Source: Hysterangium stoloniferum (Eukaryota; Basidiomycota; Agaricomycetes; Hysterangiales; Hysterangiaceae). From it: a stretch of DNA of 64,000 nucleotides. The translations under genes and the position numbers were made by a program. Shown one piece after another: positions 23,320 through 34,479 of this stretch. The stretch spans positions 558,001 to 622,000 of the forward strand of contig WHVD01000037.1 in NCBI GenBank assembly GCA_015178975.1, in the 5' to 3' direction. The first letter of the stretch is position 1. The number at the start of each line of letters is the position of its first letter. The notes beneath the pieces were generated by a model, which was not told the origin of the DNA, made no database searches, and saw nothing but the letters and a program-made list of their open reading frames with translations.

Positions 23320-25381
23320 ATGAAGGCAACCCCTAGGCCTCCGCCAACTAGACCGCATATTGGTGTGAATGCCTCTTCTCATATCTCCTCATATTCTGGA
23401 GCAGATTGGGGCGAAGATGATGTCTGGGATTCGGCATCCGATTCTGAGTCTCCCAGCATTGCGTCCGGTGCACGCTCGTCTTCTGCTGTTGCTGTCCCCC
23501 GACGATCAAATGCTACTAGATCGAATTCTACACTCGCTTTTTCTTATACCCATCTGACTGCTCCCAGCCCATCATCTTATCCGCCGAGGGAAGAGTTGGC
23601 GGCAAAGGCACTATCACCCCAACAGTCGGAAGAGAAGGCTGGCTGGACCATCGTGAGGACTCAGCAAGAATTTCAGGAAAATAAACATTCATCTACAGAC
23701 GGATCTCATGAGAACAGGGAGGCTGAAAAGAAACCCGATGGAGGTGATATTGATGTAGAAGGTGACATGATCCTAGGTGAACTGGAGCAGGATAATGAAT
23801 CCAAACGATTACGATGTGGAAAGGAAGCGATAAAAGGAGACGCGACGGAGCTTGTAAAGGGTTCGTTTATGGGATAATTCCTTTGGTCATTGCTAAGATC
23901 CCTCAAAGATCCAATGTATTTATTGAGGATAGACTACCAGAAGAAGGCCTCCAAACTCCCCAGTCCTTCAAGGGATACGGAACCTTCTAAGTCAGTATCT
24001 CTGCACCGAGAACGCTCCATACGTACAAATCGACGGCGGAAATTTGAAGAGTGCTTATTGGCGCAAGACGTTAGTATAGGTGGGATATCCCATTTCATAT
24101 AATGTTTCCTCGCATGCTGAACGTATCTTGACCGCAGCTGAACTCAGAAAAATGGCGTGGTCGGGTGTGCCAGATGATCTAAGACCGATAGTCTGGCAAT
24201 TACTTCTTGTTAGTGCCCACTTCCAAACTAGTTAATTACCTGTGTATTTAATGCTTTCAGGGCTACCTCCCGCTTCCGAGCCCGTCTCGTATTTCGACCT
24301 TGCATCGGAAACGCCAAGAATATGAATCACTTGTTCAAGCAGCTTTTGTTCGTGGGCGGGACGGGCTCGATCAACAAATTTGGCATCAAATTGAAATTGA
24401 TGTTCCTCGAACGCGGCCAGGTGTGCGACTGTGGATGGAAGGTGGGACCCAGCGAGTGAATTATTTTTATCTGTCATGCTATGATCATCATGTGGACTCA
24501 ATCCCAATTCGACAAACTGTTTGTAGAGCTTAGAGCGAATACTGTACGTCTGGGCCATTCGCCATCCAGCCAGCGGATATGTCCAAGGTATTAATGACCT
24601 GGTCACGCCGTTTTTCCAGATTTTTCTGTCTGCTTACATCGGTCTGTTGCCATTGTGTCATTGTGGTTCATGAATTAAAATTTTCATCAGAATCCGATCC
24701 CGAGCAGTTCGATCCTGGTCTTCTTCCGGTTGATATCATAAATGCCATTGAGGCAGATTCGTTCTGGTGTCTTTCTAGACTTCTAGATGGCATTCAAGAT
24801 AATTATATAGCGTCACAGCCGGGCATACAGAGGAGTGTCAGACGAATGGCCGAATTGGTGGCCCGAATAGATGGTAGTTTTTACAAGTAAAGAATAATGG
24901 AAAATGGATGAATCTAACCATCGTTTAGCACCGCTATATACCCATTTGGAGACCCAAAATGTGGAATTCATGCAGTTTGCCTTCAGATGGATGAATTGCT
25001 TATTGATGCGGGAAATTAGTGTTCGCAACACCATTCGGATGTGGGATACATATCTGGTCAGCTTGTGTTATGTTGTACCTTTGTCAGGAACTGATATTGG
25101 AATAGGCTGAAGGACCTGACGCATTCTCTCAGTTTCATCTCTATGTCTGTTCAGCATTCCTGGTAAAATGGAGCGAAAAACTGCGGGACATGGATTTCCA
25201 GGTAGGAAAAGTTTATGTCATTTAATCATGGATTAATAATAGGCAATAGGGTATTATCATGTTCCTGCAGTCACTTCCTACTCAAGGGTGGACTGATCAT
25301 GATGTAGAATTGTTGCTAAGCGAAGCATTTCTCCTTAATTCTGTATGGCATCATGCACAAAGCCATTTCAATGGCAAATAG
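23320..25381 (+). CDS. GYP1: Rab GTPase-activating protein, Gyp1/TBC1D22 type
   Basis: The first exon (23320 to about 23860) encodes a Ser/Pro-rich N-terminus starting MKATPRPPPTRPHIG. The TBC domain follows over several exons: MAWSGVPDDLRPIVWQLLL, HQIEIDVPRTRPG (the IxxDxxR Arg finger), RHPASGYVQGINDLVTPFF (the YxQ Gln finger), EADSFWCLSRLLDGIQDNY, MQFAFRWMNCLLMREISVR and QFHLYVCSAFLVKWSEKL. It ends with HHAQSHFNGK before TAG at 25379-25381. Both catalytic fingers are present, so it should accelerate GTP hydrolysis by Ypt1/Rab1- or Rab33-class GTPases at the Golgi. Assignment to the Gyp1/TBC1D22 group rests on the GIQDNY and FRWMN segments. Introns are short throughout. Confidence 0.92.
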
Positions 25382-25522
25382 AGAGGAACCTGTGTGCTGT
25401 ATTCATATCGCAGACATAGGGTACGTCGAATCTAAACTTTGGCGCAGTTAAGGATAAGGTGGTGGAGAATACGAAAAGAAATATCACCCGCGTCATATCT
25501 CGTAGACAAACAAGCAATGCCA

Positions 25523-27457
25523 TCACTCCTCCCGTATAACTGTGGGCCATTTTGCGGCATCAGCTTCGGTGGCTAGCCGCAGTCGATAGATTGTGGCGTC
25601 TTCTCCTTCTCCGGGGACACGGAATGTGATATCCTTTTTTTCCACTGTTATGGCGAAGCCTGGATGTAGACTAAAATTCTGAAGAAGATGTTGGATAAAT
25701 TAATGTAAAACAATGATGTCACACAAACAAGAATTATATGACCGGTGCTCGAATTTCTCATGAGGAGCCGCATCTTTCCCGTATCATTTTGCTTCTTTAA
25801 CTTCAGTAAGCCTTGGTATGCAATGAATAATTTGACTCTACACCAGGAATGACCAAAACTCACCTATACCGACTTTAATATACTTCTTCTTATCATCAAC
25901 CAAAGCGAACTTATTCGCACTACATTTTGTCTCGTAAACTGTTGATTCGCTTTCTTCGCCCGGCCCATTAATGTCGTATGGATTAGCGGTAGAGACCTCA
26001 AGCGGCACGTCTGTGCCTTCGGCGGTATCGGATGGATCTGCAGCTAAGGTCGGGGGCTCCGTCTTCTGAGGCGTACTCCGAGAGCTGGCAAATGTAAAAC
26101 CGACTGGATTACCAATACTGCCGTTGCCAGTCGTCCCAAAAGGACTGGTGCTACCAGAGGACTTCCCTGTCCCGAATCCGAATCCGGACGTCGAAGGTGA
26201 TTGTGGGGTTGGAATAATAGCGCCTGGCTTGGCGGAGACAGAAGGTGAGTCATCGGAAGTGGTAGCTAACTTTGAGGTGGTTGAGAATGGGGAGATCCCT
26301 GGAGTGGTGGAAAGTGTCGCTGAAGTGGCCGATGTGGACTCTTCCGCTGTGACTGTTTTATTATCGCTGGGAGTACTTGGTGCAGCCGTAGAGTTCCCAA
26401 AAACGAAGGGCGTGTTGGCCGACCGATCTTGTCCAAATGAAAATGTTAAAGGCTTATCGGATGCAGATGCAGACACTGTGGGGGTCGGTTTAAAGCCGCC
26501 AGATGAAGCAGTCGTAGTTTTCGGGCCAAAGCTAAACGAGGAGTTATTAGACCCTGTCGTCGTTGGCTTAAAACCACCAGATGAAACTGCCTCAGAGACT
26601 GTAGCAGGCTTATATCCAAAGCTAAACGAGGCAGGAGGGGTCGGCATTGAGGGAACTGCCTTGGAAGTGGATGTCGAGGGTGAAAGAGTGGAGGGTTCAT
26701 TCTTCTGAAGTTTGTTAACTGGCATACTCGCTTCAAACTCCTTCTGGGCTGACTCCCGAAAGGATTTATATTTTTCAAAAAATTCACCGATGTCAGTGAA
26801 TGCGTTAGCTTCAACCGCATTTGTAACGGAGTGGAGGAATGACTTATTAATGCCATGAAGGGCAAGGTAATATTTATGGGCACTTTTGCCTGTATCAGAC
26901 TCCGAGATCTGGGTATCGGCGCTGGTACTGCGCGAAATGAAGCTAGAACTCGAGGTATTTAGAGAGGCTGTTGCTTTGGACTGGGAAAAGCTGAAAGGAT
27001 CAGAACTCGATGGTTGTATCCCTGCGGTTGAAGGCTGGTGGCTTGTAGGGCTTGAAGCCGCAAAGCCGCCGAAGCCGCCGAATCGCGAGACCGGTTGTGT
27101 AGACTAAGAAATAGAGATATAGTGTTACTCCCTGCAAAAAAAGCTGTAATGATACTCACAGTGCCGGGAGTAGGGTCAGGCGAAGCAGATGTAGATGTGG
27201 TGGTTACGCTGGTACGCTTAGGAAGGCCACGTATTCTTAAAAGACCATTTTATAAGTACCGTTGTCAGTGTGAAGTCTTGAATAACTAACTTCCTCTCTG
27301 AGAGAGCTGAAGGATCCGCCTTCTTAAAACCAGAACCACTTTCCTACACAAGAAAGATTAAAGAAATAAAAGCGCGTGTAGGACTGTGTCAACAAACCTC
27401 ATCATTCTCGTCATCTTGCGCGTCTTTGGTCAGTTGCGATTCCGCTGGACGTTTCAT
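25523..27457 (-). CDS. NUP2: Nucleoporin Nup2/Nup50 with FG repeats and RanBP1 domain
   Basis: The start at 27457 gives MKRPAESQLTKDAQDDEND, matching the NUP50 N-terminal motif that binds importin alpha. Further exons read IRGLPKRTSVTTTS and RFGGFGGFAASS. The large exon (25862 to about 27105) has a helical stretch (HKYYLALHGINKSFLHSV) and scattered FG repeats such as SFSFGYKP, FSFGPKT and LTFSFGQD. Exons after an intron at 25860 form the RanBP1-type domain: ALVDDKKKYIKVGIG, LLKLKKQNDTGKMRLLMRN, then LHPGFAITVEKKDITFRV and the stop at 25523-25525. The protein is a mobile nuclear-basket nucleoporin that helps release cargo from importin alpha through RanGTP. It is tail-to-tail with the Rab-GAP gene, separated by 141 bp. 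Confidence 0.92.
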
Positions 27458-27863
27458 AATTTCTAGCAAGGAGCCTACCCTCGTACAAAGAAAGCTAAGG
27501 CCAATGTGGCGGACTTGTAACGCGAGGCATCAATATAGTGCGGAGTGTGAATCGATGAAGGGACCGAAGATTCACTAAACGACTCGGGCGTTTTCCAACT
27601 GCATATATTACACGAGAAATACAAAATCTACTCAGAAATGATACCTTTATGGCTTCAAATCTTCCGAAACATGATTTGTATAATTTTAAGCTAGTTGATT
27701 TAACGTTTACATGACAATGACTAGTCACAACAGTAGAATTCAGGAAAAAATGAAACGAGGTCATCAATCGATCAAGGTCATTTGTCTCTAACGTTCAGAA
27801 CCGTTCAGAGACGTGACGACGCACTTGACTCGCCAAAGTGCATCCAACTTGTCTAGCTATAGT

Positions 27864-29141
27864 TTACGTGTATAAGCGACTCATCAGCTCTATAACGCAA
27901 CAACAAACCAGCGAAGAAAAACCAGGTTCTCTTATAACCTCTCCAACAAGCCGTTCCAGCTGGTTTACTGGCATAGCATACATATCTGTTACGGCAGTTA
28001 AACTGTGAATAATTCCTGATGAGGTCGCTGTATTTTCTTGAGATGTGCGTCCAGCAGAAGCCTTTGCAGAAAGTAACGGTTCCGAATACAAATGATTAGG
28101 AATTTCCTTGCAACTTTCCTGTAATAACGTGGTCGGATTATTCTCGGATATTCGATTGAAGTCATACGAAGTAGTGCGAGTGAGTTCTGAAAGCGTGAAT
28201 CCCAAAGAGTTTTGATCATCCTGGGCTTTGCGAAATTCTCGATCGGCCAAAATATTAGCAAATGAGCCAGAGAAGCTTATTTCTGGAGCAGAGTTATTGG
28301 CTGATGTCGGTACTGAATTGTGAGGATTAAGAAATGGTAAAATAGTCGTCTCAGCTACTGAAGACAGTGGATTAACACGGGCAACTAGACCATCCGAATA
28401 TGGAATTGAGTTTGATACAGCAAAGCTCCCAGTAGATGGCAAAGAATTTAGCATTGGTTGGACATACGGCTGTACGGATACCCCCTGGCTCCTGGTGTCT
28501 GAATCGGGCTTAGAGGTGGAAGCAAGGGGGGCACTTGCTCTGCACGGACAAAATTGGCGAATACTGTCTATAAAACGACTGGTTACGTTCAGATCTGAAA
28601 AGCTGATCTGGAATCGGCGATATTTCTGATGACGTTAGAATATCACGCATGATCAGTAATTCACGCCTACGGGAAGCGAGCCTTCCGGAATGGTGCGTGG
28701 GTGTTGGTAACGGAACCCGACAACGGAATCACGGTATACTACTTTGAGAGGCATCTGACCGTGACTCTTGGAAGTTCGAAGTGATATACTCGACAAAGGG
28801 GCAAACGAGAGCAAATCCAGATTTTCCTAATTCGCAACAACAAATCAACCATTAAGACGAAACTAACAAATCAGAGAAAATACCTCTTAACTTACAAGTA
28901 TTACGCGTTCTTGTGCTAACAACTGGGACGTTTGTGAATTGGGAGTCCAGATAATAGTTAAGTTAGCAAAACGAAAGGTCCCTTTTGTATGATCTTTTTC
29001 CAGACAGAGCTGCAGTTCGGGGTGAGAGAAATGCTGCCACTCGGAATCACTTGCACTGGGGGTAACAGTAGTACGCTCTGGATTGTCATGCGGATAGCAA
29101 CGGGAATACTTGAGAAGGCCGTAATGAACCTGAAGGGACAT
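27864..29141 (-). CDS. REC114: Probable Rec114-like meiotic recombination protein
   Basis: Three exons (28896-29141, 28671-28826, 27864-28625) join with canonical introns of 69 and 45 nt, both in phase 0. The first begins MSLQVHYGLLKYSRCY and has SEWQHFSHPELQLCLEK; the second has PLSSISLRTSKSHGQM and VVYRDSVVGFRYQHP; the third begins KYRRFQISFSDLNVTSRF with IDSIRQFCPC. This order of a YG-L-K-Y strand, a W-x-x-F-x-x-P segment and a RRFQI-x-F strand followed by a helix fits the PH-like N-terminal domain of Rec114. The middle is disordered, and the C-terminus has an amphipathic helix (QLERLVGEVIREPGF) where Rec114 dimerises and binds Mei4. Rec114 supports Spo11 double-strand breaks. The assignment rests on weak, pattern-level similarity. 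Confidence 0.55.
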
Positions 29142-29285
29142 AAATAGACCAGTATTTGCAAGACCGAGAACAGCGTTGGTGAAGCAAGTTGCTAGATGGC
29201 AGGCGCCCGTGTCAACTTACTATAAATACTCTGTCATTTACCTTCAAATCGCTCTTATCTGGGAATAACCCAATTCTTGGTGCCT
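29142..29285. promoter_or_regulatory. Short divergent promoter, Rec114-like and nucleoside hydrolase
   Basis: The two start codons, 29141 on the minus strand and 29286 on the plus strand, are separated by 144 bp. Any core promoter elements of both genes must lie here or inside the transcribed regions. No clear TATA box is visible. Confidence 0.5.
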
Positions 29286-31007
29286 ATGGCTCGTATACCC
29301 GTTATAAGTGCATGTTAACACCTATTACCCTGGATCCAATTGCTTACGAGGTACAAAGTTGATACTGACCCAGGCGTCGATGACGCCCTGGCCATGTGAG
29401 GATATTTATGCGCAGAATGCGTTAATTGATTAGCCTTTTACTGATTAATTCTCCCTTGTGCTTACTCGGTTTTGCAGTCTACTTGCTCTAGCCTCGCCAG
29501 AATTAGAGATCAAAGCGATAACAATCAACTTTGGTCAGTAAATTGTTACAATTTATTAGCTCATAACAAGACAAGAGTTTTTTGTAGGCAACACCGATGT
29601 TGAAAGCGCCTAGTTGGTCGCACATTTACTTTCTTTTGTGTCCGAGACTAAAGAGAACTAAGTATTAATGTATTGAAGATCTGGCAGGTGCTGGAGCAGC
29701 ATTTCGAGAAGCATCCGGAAGAGAAATATCGCTTTCCGGTTTTCACTGAGGGCTATAAGAGTGAAATGCCATTTCTTGCAGTGGGTAACACTGCCCCATT
29801 AAGTGGGGAACCAATGTTTGCGGAATATTTTCATGGCAGGTGTGGAGTATGGTTGCTGGCTCATTTAATTTTCGTGAGAAAGTCTCCTTTATTTTTCAGG
29901 GATGGACTGGCAGATATATCGATACGACATCCCGAACTCTCGATACCAAACGATTATAAGTCTCCATTTCTTCGTCTGACAGACAGACATGCGGTGGATT
30001 TGTCGTTGGATATCTTGCGATCGGTCCCCGCGCGGGCTCTCACTTATATTGCCTTAGGTCCCTTAACAAACCTCGCACAAATGATGCGGAAAGACTCGCT
30101 TTGTATCCGAGAAAGGATTGGCCAGGTTGTCGCCATGGGTGGAGCTCTTGAAGCCCCAGGAAATGTGACAGCAGTCGCCGAATGTATGTGTGCCTACTCC
30201 CCTTTCTCTTTGTTATTATTTAATATACTCATCCTACTTCCACTTAGTTAACTTTTATGCAGATCCATTCGCTGTTCAGGAGTTATTACAACCCAAAGAT
30301 CCCATGTGTGCTCTGCCTCTAGATCGATTTATTATGATACCTCTGGACATAACTGACAAACACACTTTTCCATTTCCTGATTATAAATCAGTTGTTGACT
30401 CGACATTTTCCACCACTGCCTCCCCATCCATACCTGGGAGCAAACCACCACTTGTACATTTTACTAGCTCGGTTTTAGAAAGAACGGCAGAGGTCAGCAT
30501 AGGCCTTTTATCATATCAATCCGCAATATCTACCATTTTGTAGGTGATGCGTGGCTTCGGGGTGGATGCTATACAACTTCACGATCCTATGGCTATGTGG
30601 TGTGCGATATGTAACCCCCCTTCACCCGAATCAACTTCCAATGTCCCAAACATGGGTGAAGGGTGGAAAACACGCAAAAGAACATTCGATATTGAAAGGT
30701 GAAGATATCTGGCCGTTCGCAAATTAATTCTCATCTGTTGCCCGCCAGATTCGGTGAGCATACTCGAGGAATGCTCGTTGTGGACCGGCGGGAGGATGAA
30801 AGCAACTATCAGCCTGGCGAAAATCGAGTAGAAGCGCATGCGAATAGCAATAGTGGCACGCCAACCCTAGTCAACTCGGAACAACAGATGAAGGAGGCAC
30901 TTTTCAGGAAAGTGGGTGGCGTAAACGTTGTAACTGAAAGTCCTGGCCCCCACCACCTTGTTAAGCTTATGTGTGAAAGAATCTGGGCAGCTCCGAAGGC
31001 AATTTAA
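29286..31007 (+). CDS. Inosine-uridine preferring nucleoside hydrolase
   Basis: Exons give MARIPVIIDTDPGVDDALA, with the Asp cluster that binds Ca2+ and activates water, then LLALASPELEIKAITINFG and NTDVESA. The next exons carry LEQHFEKHPEEKYRFPVF and PLSGEPMFAEYFHGRDGL, then LTYIALGPLTNLAQMM, MGGALEAPGNVTAVAEFN, and LHDPMAMWCAI near the C-terminus. All the signature regions of the IUNH family are present. The enzyme splits ribonucleosides into base and ribose for salvage. The first intron uses the donor GTGCAT so that VIIDTD is kept. The last exon adds a lineage-specific tail and stops at 31005-31007. At about 400 residues it is somewhat longer than bacterial members, as is usual in fungi. 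Confidence 0.92.
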
Positions 31008-31289
31008 ACCTATTTCATTAATATAACAGTCATAAAAACACATCATAGATATAGATATGTAGTTGGAGTCGTTCCCTAAATGTTACATTGCCGGAATCTG
31101 CCGGTCTTTCGTAGACGCGCATTCTAATAAGCTCGTCTCATCATCAGTAGTTCTCCTTAACTTCTCCTCAGGCTTGGGACAGATATACGCCTCTTATCGT
31201 CCCCAATAACTTACAAGACCCAACTCCGGCCTGCTAGCCCAGACGCCTCTCTTTCTCTTCAATTACGTCAATTATCAAGTTTTATAGAC

Positions 31290-34263
31290 ATGGAAACTGC
31301 TAATGGCACCGTTTTGGCGACTTCAAATCCTTCGACCGTTGAAAGGCTTCAAATAATCAATGATGAGAAACAGTTCACGTTCGTTATATTTCTTTCACAA
31401 TATGCCTTCCTGTTTTCATGGCTGCATAGACAAGAATTGACAAGTCAACTACAACGTTGGGGGCTGAGGGATGCAGGGTTTGACTACAACGTCGTCGCGG
31501 TTTTCGGATCTCAGTCGACAGGCAAAAGTGCGGCTTCAGTGACTAACTAATATCCCCTCTATGACCAACATTATATGGCAGGTACATTGCTAAACCGGCT
31601 TTTCGGGACTACATTCGATGTTATGAATGAAACGCAGCGACAGCAAACCACGAAAGGTAGGGAAGCGTCCATTTTTTATATTCATTCATTTTAGAAGCAT
31701 GTACAGGGATATGGATGTGTCGAGGACAAGGCATGAACGTAATGGTTATGGATGTAGAAGGCACAGACGGCCGTGAGCGTGGAGAGGATCAGGTGTGTCT
31801 CAGATTCACCATGGCAAGTAATTAATGCTGAAGCTTTCCCTGCAGGATTTCGAACGCAAATCCGCCTTATTCTCATTAGCCTCGTCGGAAGTGCTACTGA
31901 TTAACTTATGGGAACATCAAGTCGGATTATACCAGGGTGCTAATATGGGTTTACTCAAGACTGTTTTTGAAGTGAATCTGGGATTATTTGGGAAGCGCAG
32001 TCAGGACGGGTGTGTCTGATTTCATCGAATCGATACTATTTCTTCGGTTGTACTAATTGGCATCAGAGCGAACGGGCGTACGATGTTACTCTTTGTGATT
32101 CGGGATCATATTGGAGTGACTCCCCTCGCCAATCTTTCGCAGACATTGGAGGCCGATCTCCAGAAGATTTGGGACAGTCTATCGAAACCAGCGGAGCTGC
32201 ATGACAGAAAGCTAGAAGACTATTTTGATCTGTCATTTACAGCTTTGCCGCATAAGATTCTTGCAGCAAAAGAATTCGAGGCGGAAGTGGTTGAACTACG
32301 GAAGCGGTTTACTGACAAGTCTAGAGATGACTTTCTTTTCAAGCCAGCATATCATAAGCGAATTCCCGCGGACGGTGTCGCTATGTACATGGAGGGAATT
32401 TGGGTAAGCTACGTACCACTGGCGTATGACAGCGAATGAACCACGTTTATTAGGAACAAGTGCAAACAAACAAGGATTTGGACCTACCCACGCAACAGGA
32501 ACTATTAGCACAATTCCGATGCGATGAGATAGCCAATATTGCGTTGGAACATTTTTCTATCCAGGCACGTAGTCAAAAGCGGCCAATTGAAGCTGGCAAA
32601 GTTGTCGAGGGCTTGGGTGGAATGATGCGTAGCTGGAAAGACGAAGCTCTTGGTTCGAGGTGTCATCTATTCGGATATATGCCATTCTCACTGTCATACT
32701 TTAGCTCAGTACGATCGGGATGCTTCCCGCTACCATAAAGGGGTATACCGAAGAAAACGAACAGACCTCTTGGCACAACTTAATTCCGTCTTGTCGCCGT
32801 TATTCTTAGGACAGTTGAAAAACCTACACAAGGACGTTCTGGCAACATTCAAGCAGGACTTAATAAATAAGTTACGAGGAGAGGGGTATAGCTTTGGTGA
32901 TGTTGTGTCAAAAGCACGTCAACGTCTTACGCAAAGGTTCCAAGAAGGTGCAGAAGAGGCTAGAAAAGTGAAGGAGGATGATGAGAGCGACGAAGAATGG
33001 AATTGGCACGAGGAAGAGGAGCTCCTCAACATCGAAGTAGCAGCAATTGCCAGCCAGATGCGTTTAGATGAAACCAAGAAAATGGTTAATCAGATCGAGG
33101 TTCGTGATGAGACTAGGTTTTGCATGTTATATCAATTAAATCGTTTATTTGGGCCATCTAGCGCAACTTCAAAAAGGCTATATCAGACCCTGTGGAGCTA
33201 CATCTCAATCAGGCCACGTCTGACATGTGGGACAGGATTCTAACTGTGTTCCGGAGCACACTAGACAAGGCTGAATCCAGCTATTTGTCAAAGGCGCAAA
33301 GTTTCGATTGTACTGACGAAGAAAACACCATGGCGTTGTCAACCCTCAGACGAAGGGCATGGCAGGCCTTAAGGGCTAAAGTGGACGAACAAACAGCCGA
33401 TGCGATATTAATAGGGAAGCTCCGAGCACACTTTGAGGAGCGATTCCGATACGACGAGACTGGAATACCCCGTGTGTGGAAGCCAGATGATGATATCGAC
33501 GGTGGTTTCCGTAGAGCCAGAGATGAGGTGATCAGAATACTCAGGTGCCCATCAAGGTCGATTAATAATTTTTTTAATTCCAGACGCTCGAGCTAGTACC
33601 TCTGTATGCTTCAATCGCGCCCAGGGATACTTCATTAACATTCACACTTCCTTCTGAGCCGACATCGTCGGCGCCAGACGAGGAGTTTGACTTTGACTCT
33701 TCACTGCAGATCTTGGCACCGACAAAGGCTGTGGAGATCACGACACGGTTTCGTCGCGATGCTGACGCCTTCTATGTGGAGGCCAAGCGGAGCATGGTAT
33801 CCAGTGTTGCACAGATTCCACTATGGATGTATGGTGTCTTGGTCGTGTTAGGATGGAATGAAGCCATGACGGTATTGTTCAACCCATTATACTTTGTTGT
33901 TTTGATCGGAGCGTTGGGTGCCGCGTGAGTCTTTCTATTCCGCCCGGCGGCTGTGGCGTTACTGTTTCTGGAGCTCGGGATGCCGGGATGACGTTGACGC
34001 CGAGACTGATGATGTCTTTACAGATGGATCATCGTGCAGCTGAATCTTGTCGGCCCACTGCTGCAGGTTAGTCGGACTGTTGGGAACGAGGTGCGTTGCG
34101 AGCTTGCATGACGGCCTGATGCTGAGCGATCGAACAGATTCAACGACAAGCTACCACCCGACTACGGGAGCATTTTACACAAGCGCAGCTCGCTGAGCCA
34201 GTGGGTGCTCGAAAGGTTCAGGATACGGAGTCAGAGGAAGAGATGGAGATGAAAGTTTTGTAG
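31290..34263 (+). CDS. SEY1: Sey1/RHD3/atlastin-class dynamin-like GTPase of the ER
   Basis: The product fuses ER tubules homotypically. The first exon is [15 protein letters not shown]. After it, [18 protein letters not shown] leads to the P-loop [12 protein letters not shown], which is split by an intron at the Ser codon. The switch region follows (QTTKGIWMCR), then [18 protein letters not shown] with the DxxG motif, the [17 protein letters not shown] segment, and the [15 protein letters not shown]4 region (RD). The helical stalk includes [17 protein letters not shown] and [14 protein letters not shown] acidic stretches. Two close membrane helices ([17 protein letters not shown] and [18 protein letters not shown]) form the hairpin, then a charged cytosolic tail ends at TAG 34261-34263. 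Order and length are typical for Sey1. Confidence 0.95.
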
Positions 34264-34479
34264 AGACATCATAAAATAATCTGTATCGTATAATAAGAGC
34301 AACAAAGGTCCTGAGCTCTCTACGGGTGACCTTGTTTTTGTCGTTTGCTTATATTAGAAATATTATTAATAGACATGAAGCTCACGTGGATTGATCCCAT
34401 TGTGCGCACGTGGCAAAGACGGAGTTCGCCGTGGTCACCTTGTTCTTTCTCTTCCTGCTATAATCCTGTCTTTTCCAAG

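Noticed and set aside
26124..26708. A 194-codon frame on the plus strand inside NUP2
   Set aside because: It is the complement of the FG-repeat exon; composition bias of the repeats keeps it open. No splice link or motif.
28630..28740. Alternative exon reading HSGRLASRRRELLIMRDILT in the Rec114-like gene
   Set aside because: The phase-0 model with the intron at 28626-28670 keeps all three exons in frame and gives a conserved-looking RRFQI strand; the alternative hits a stop upstream.
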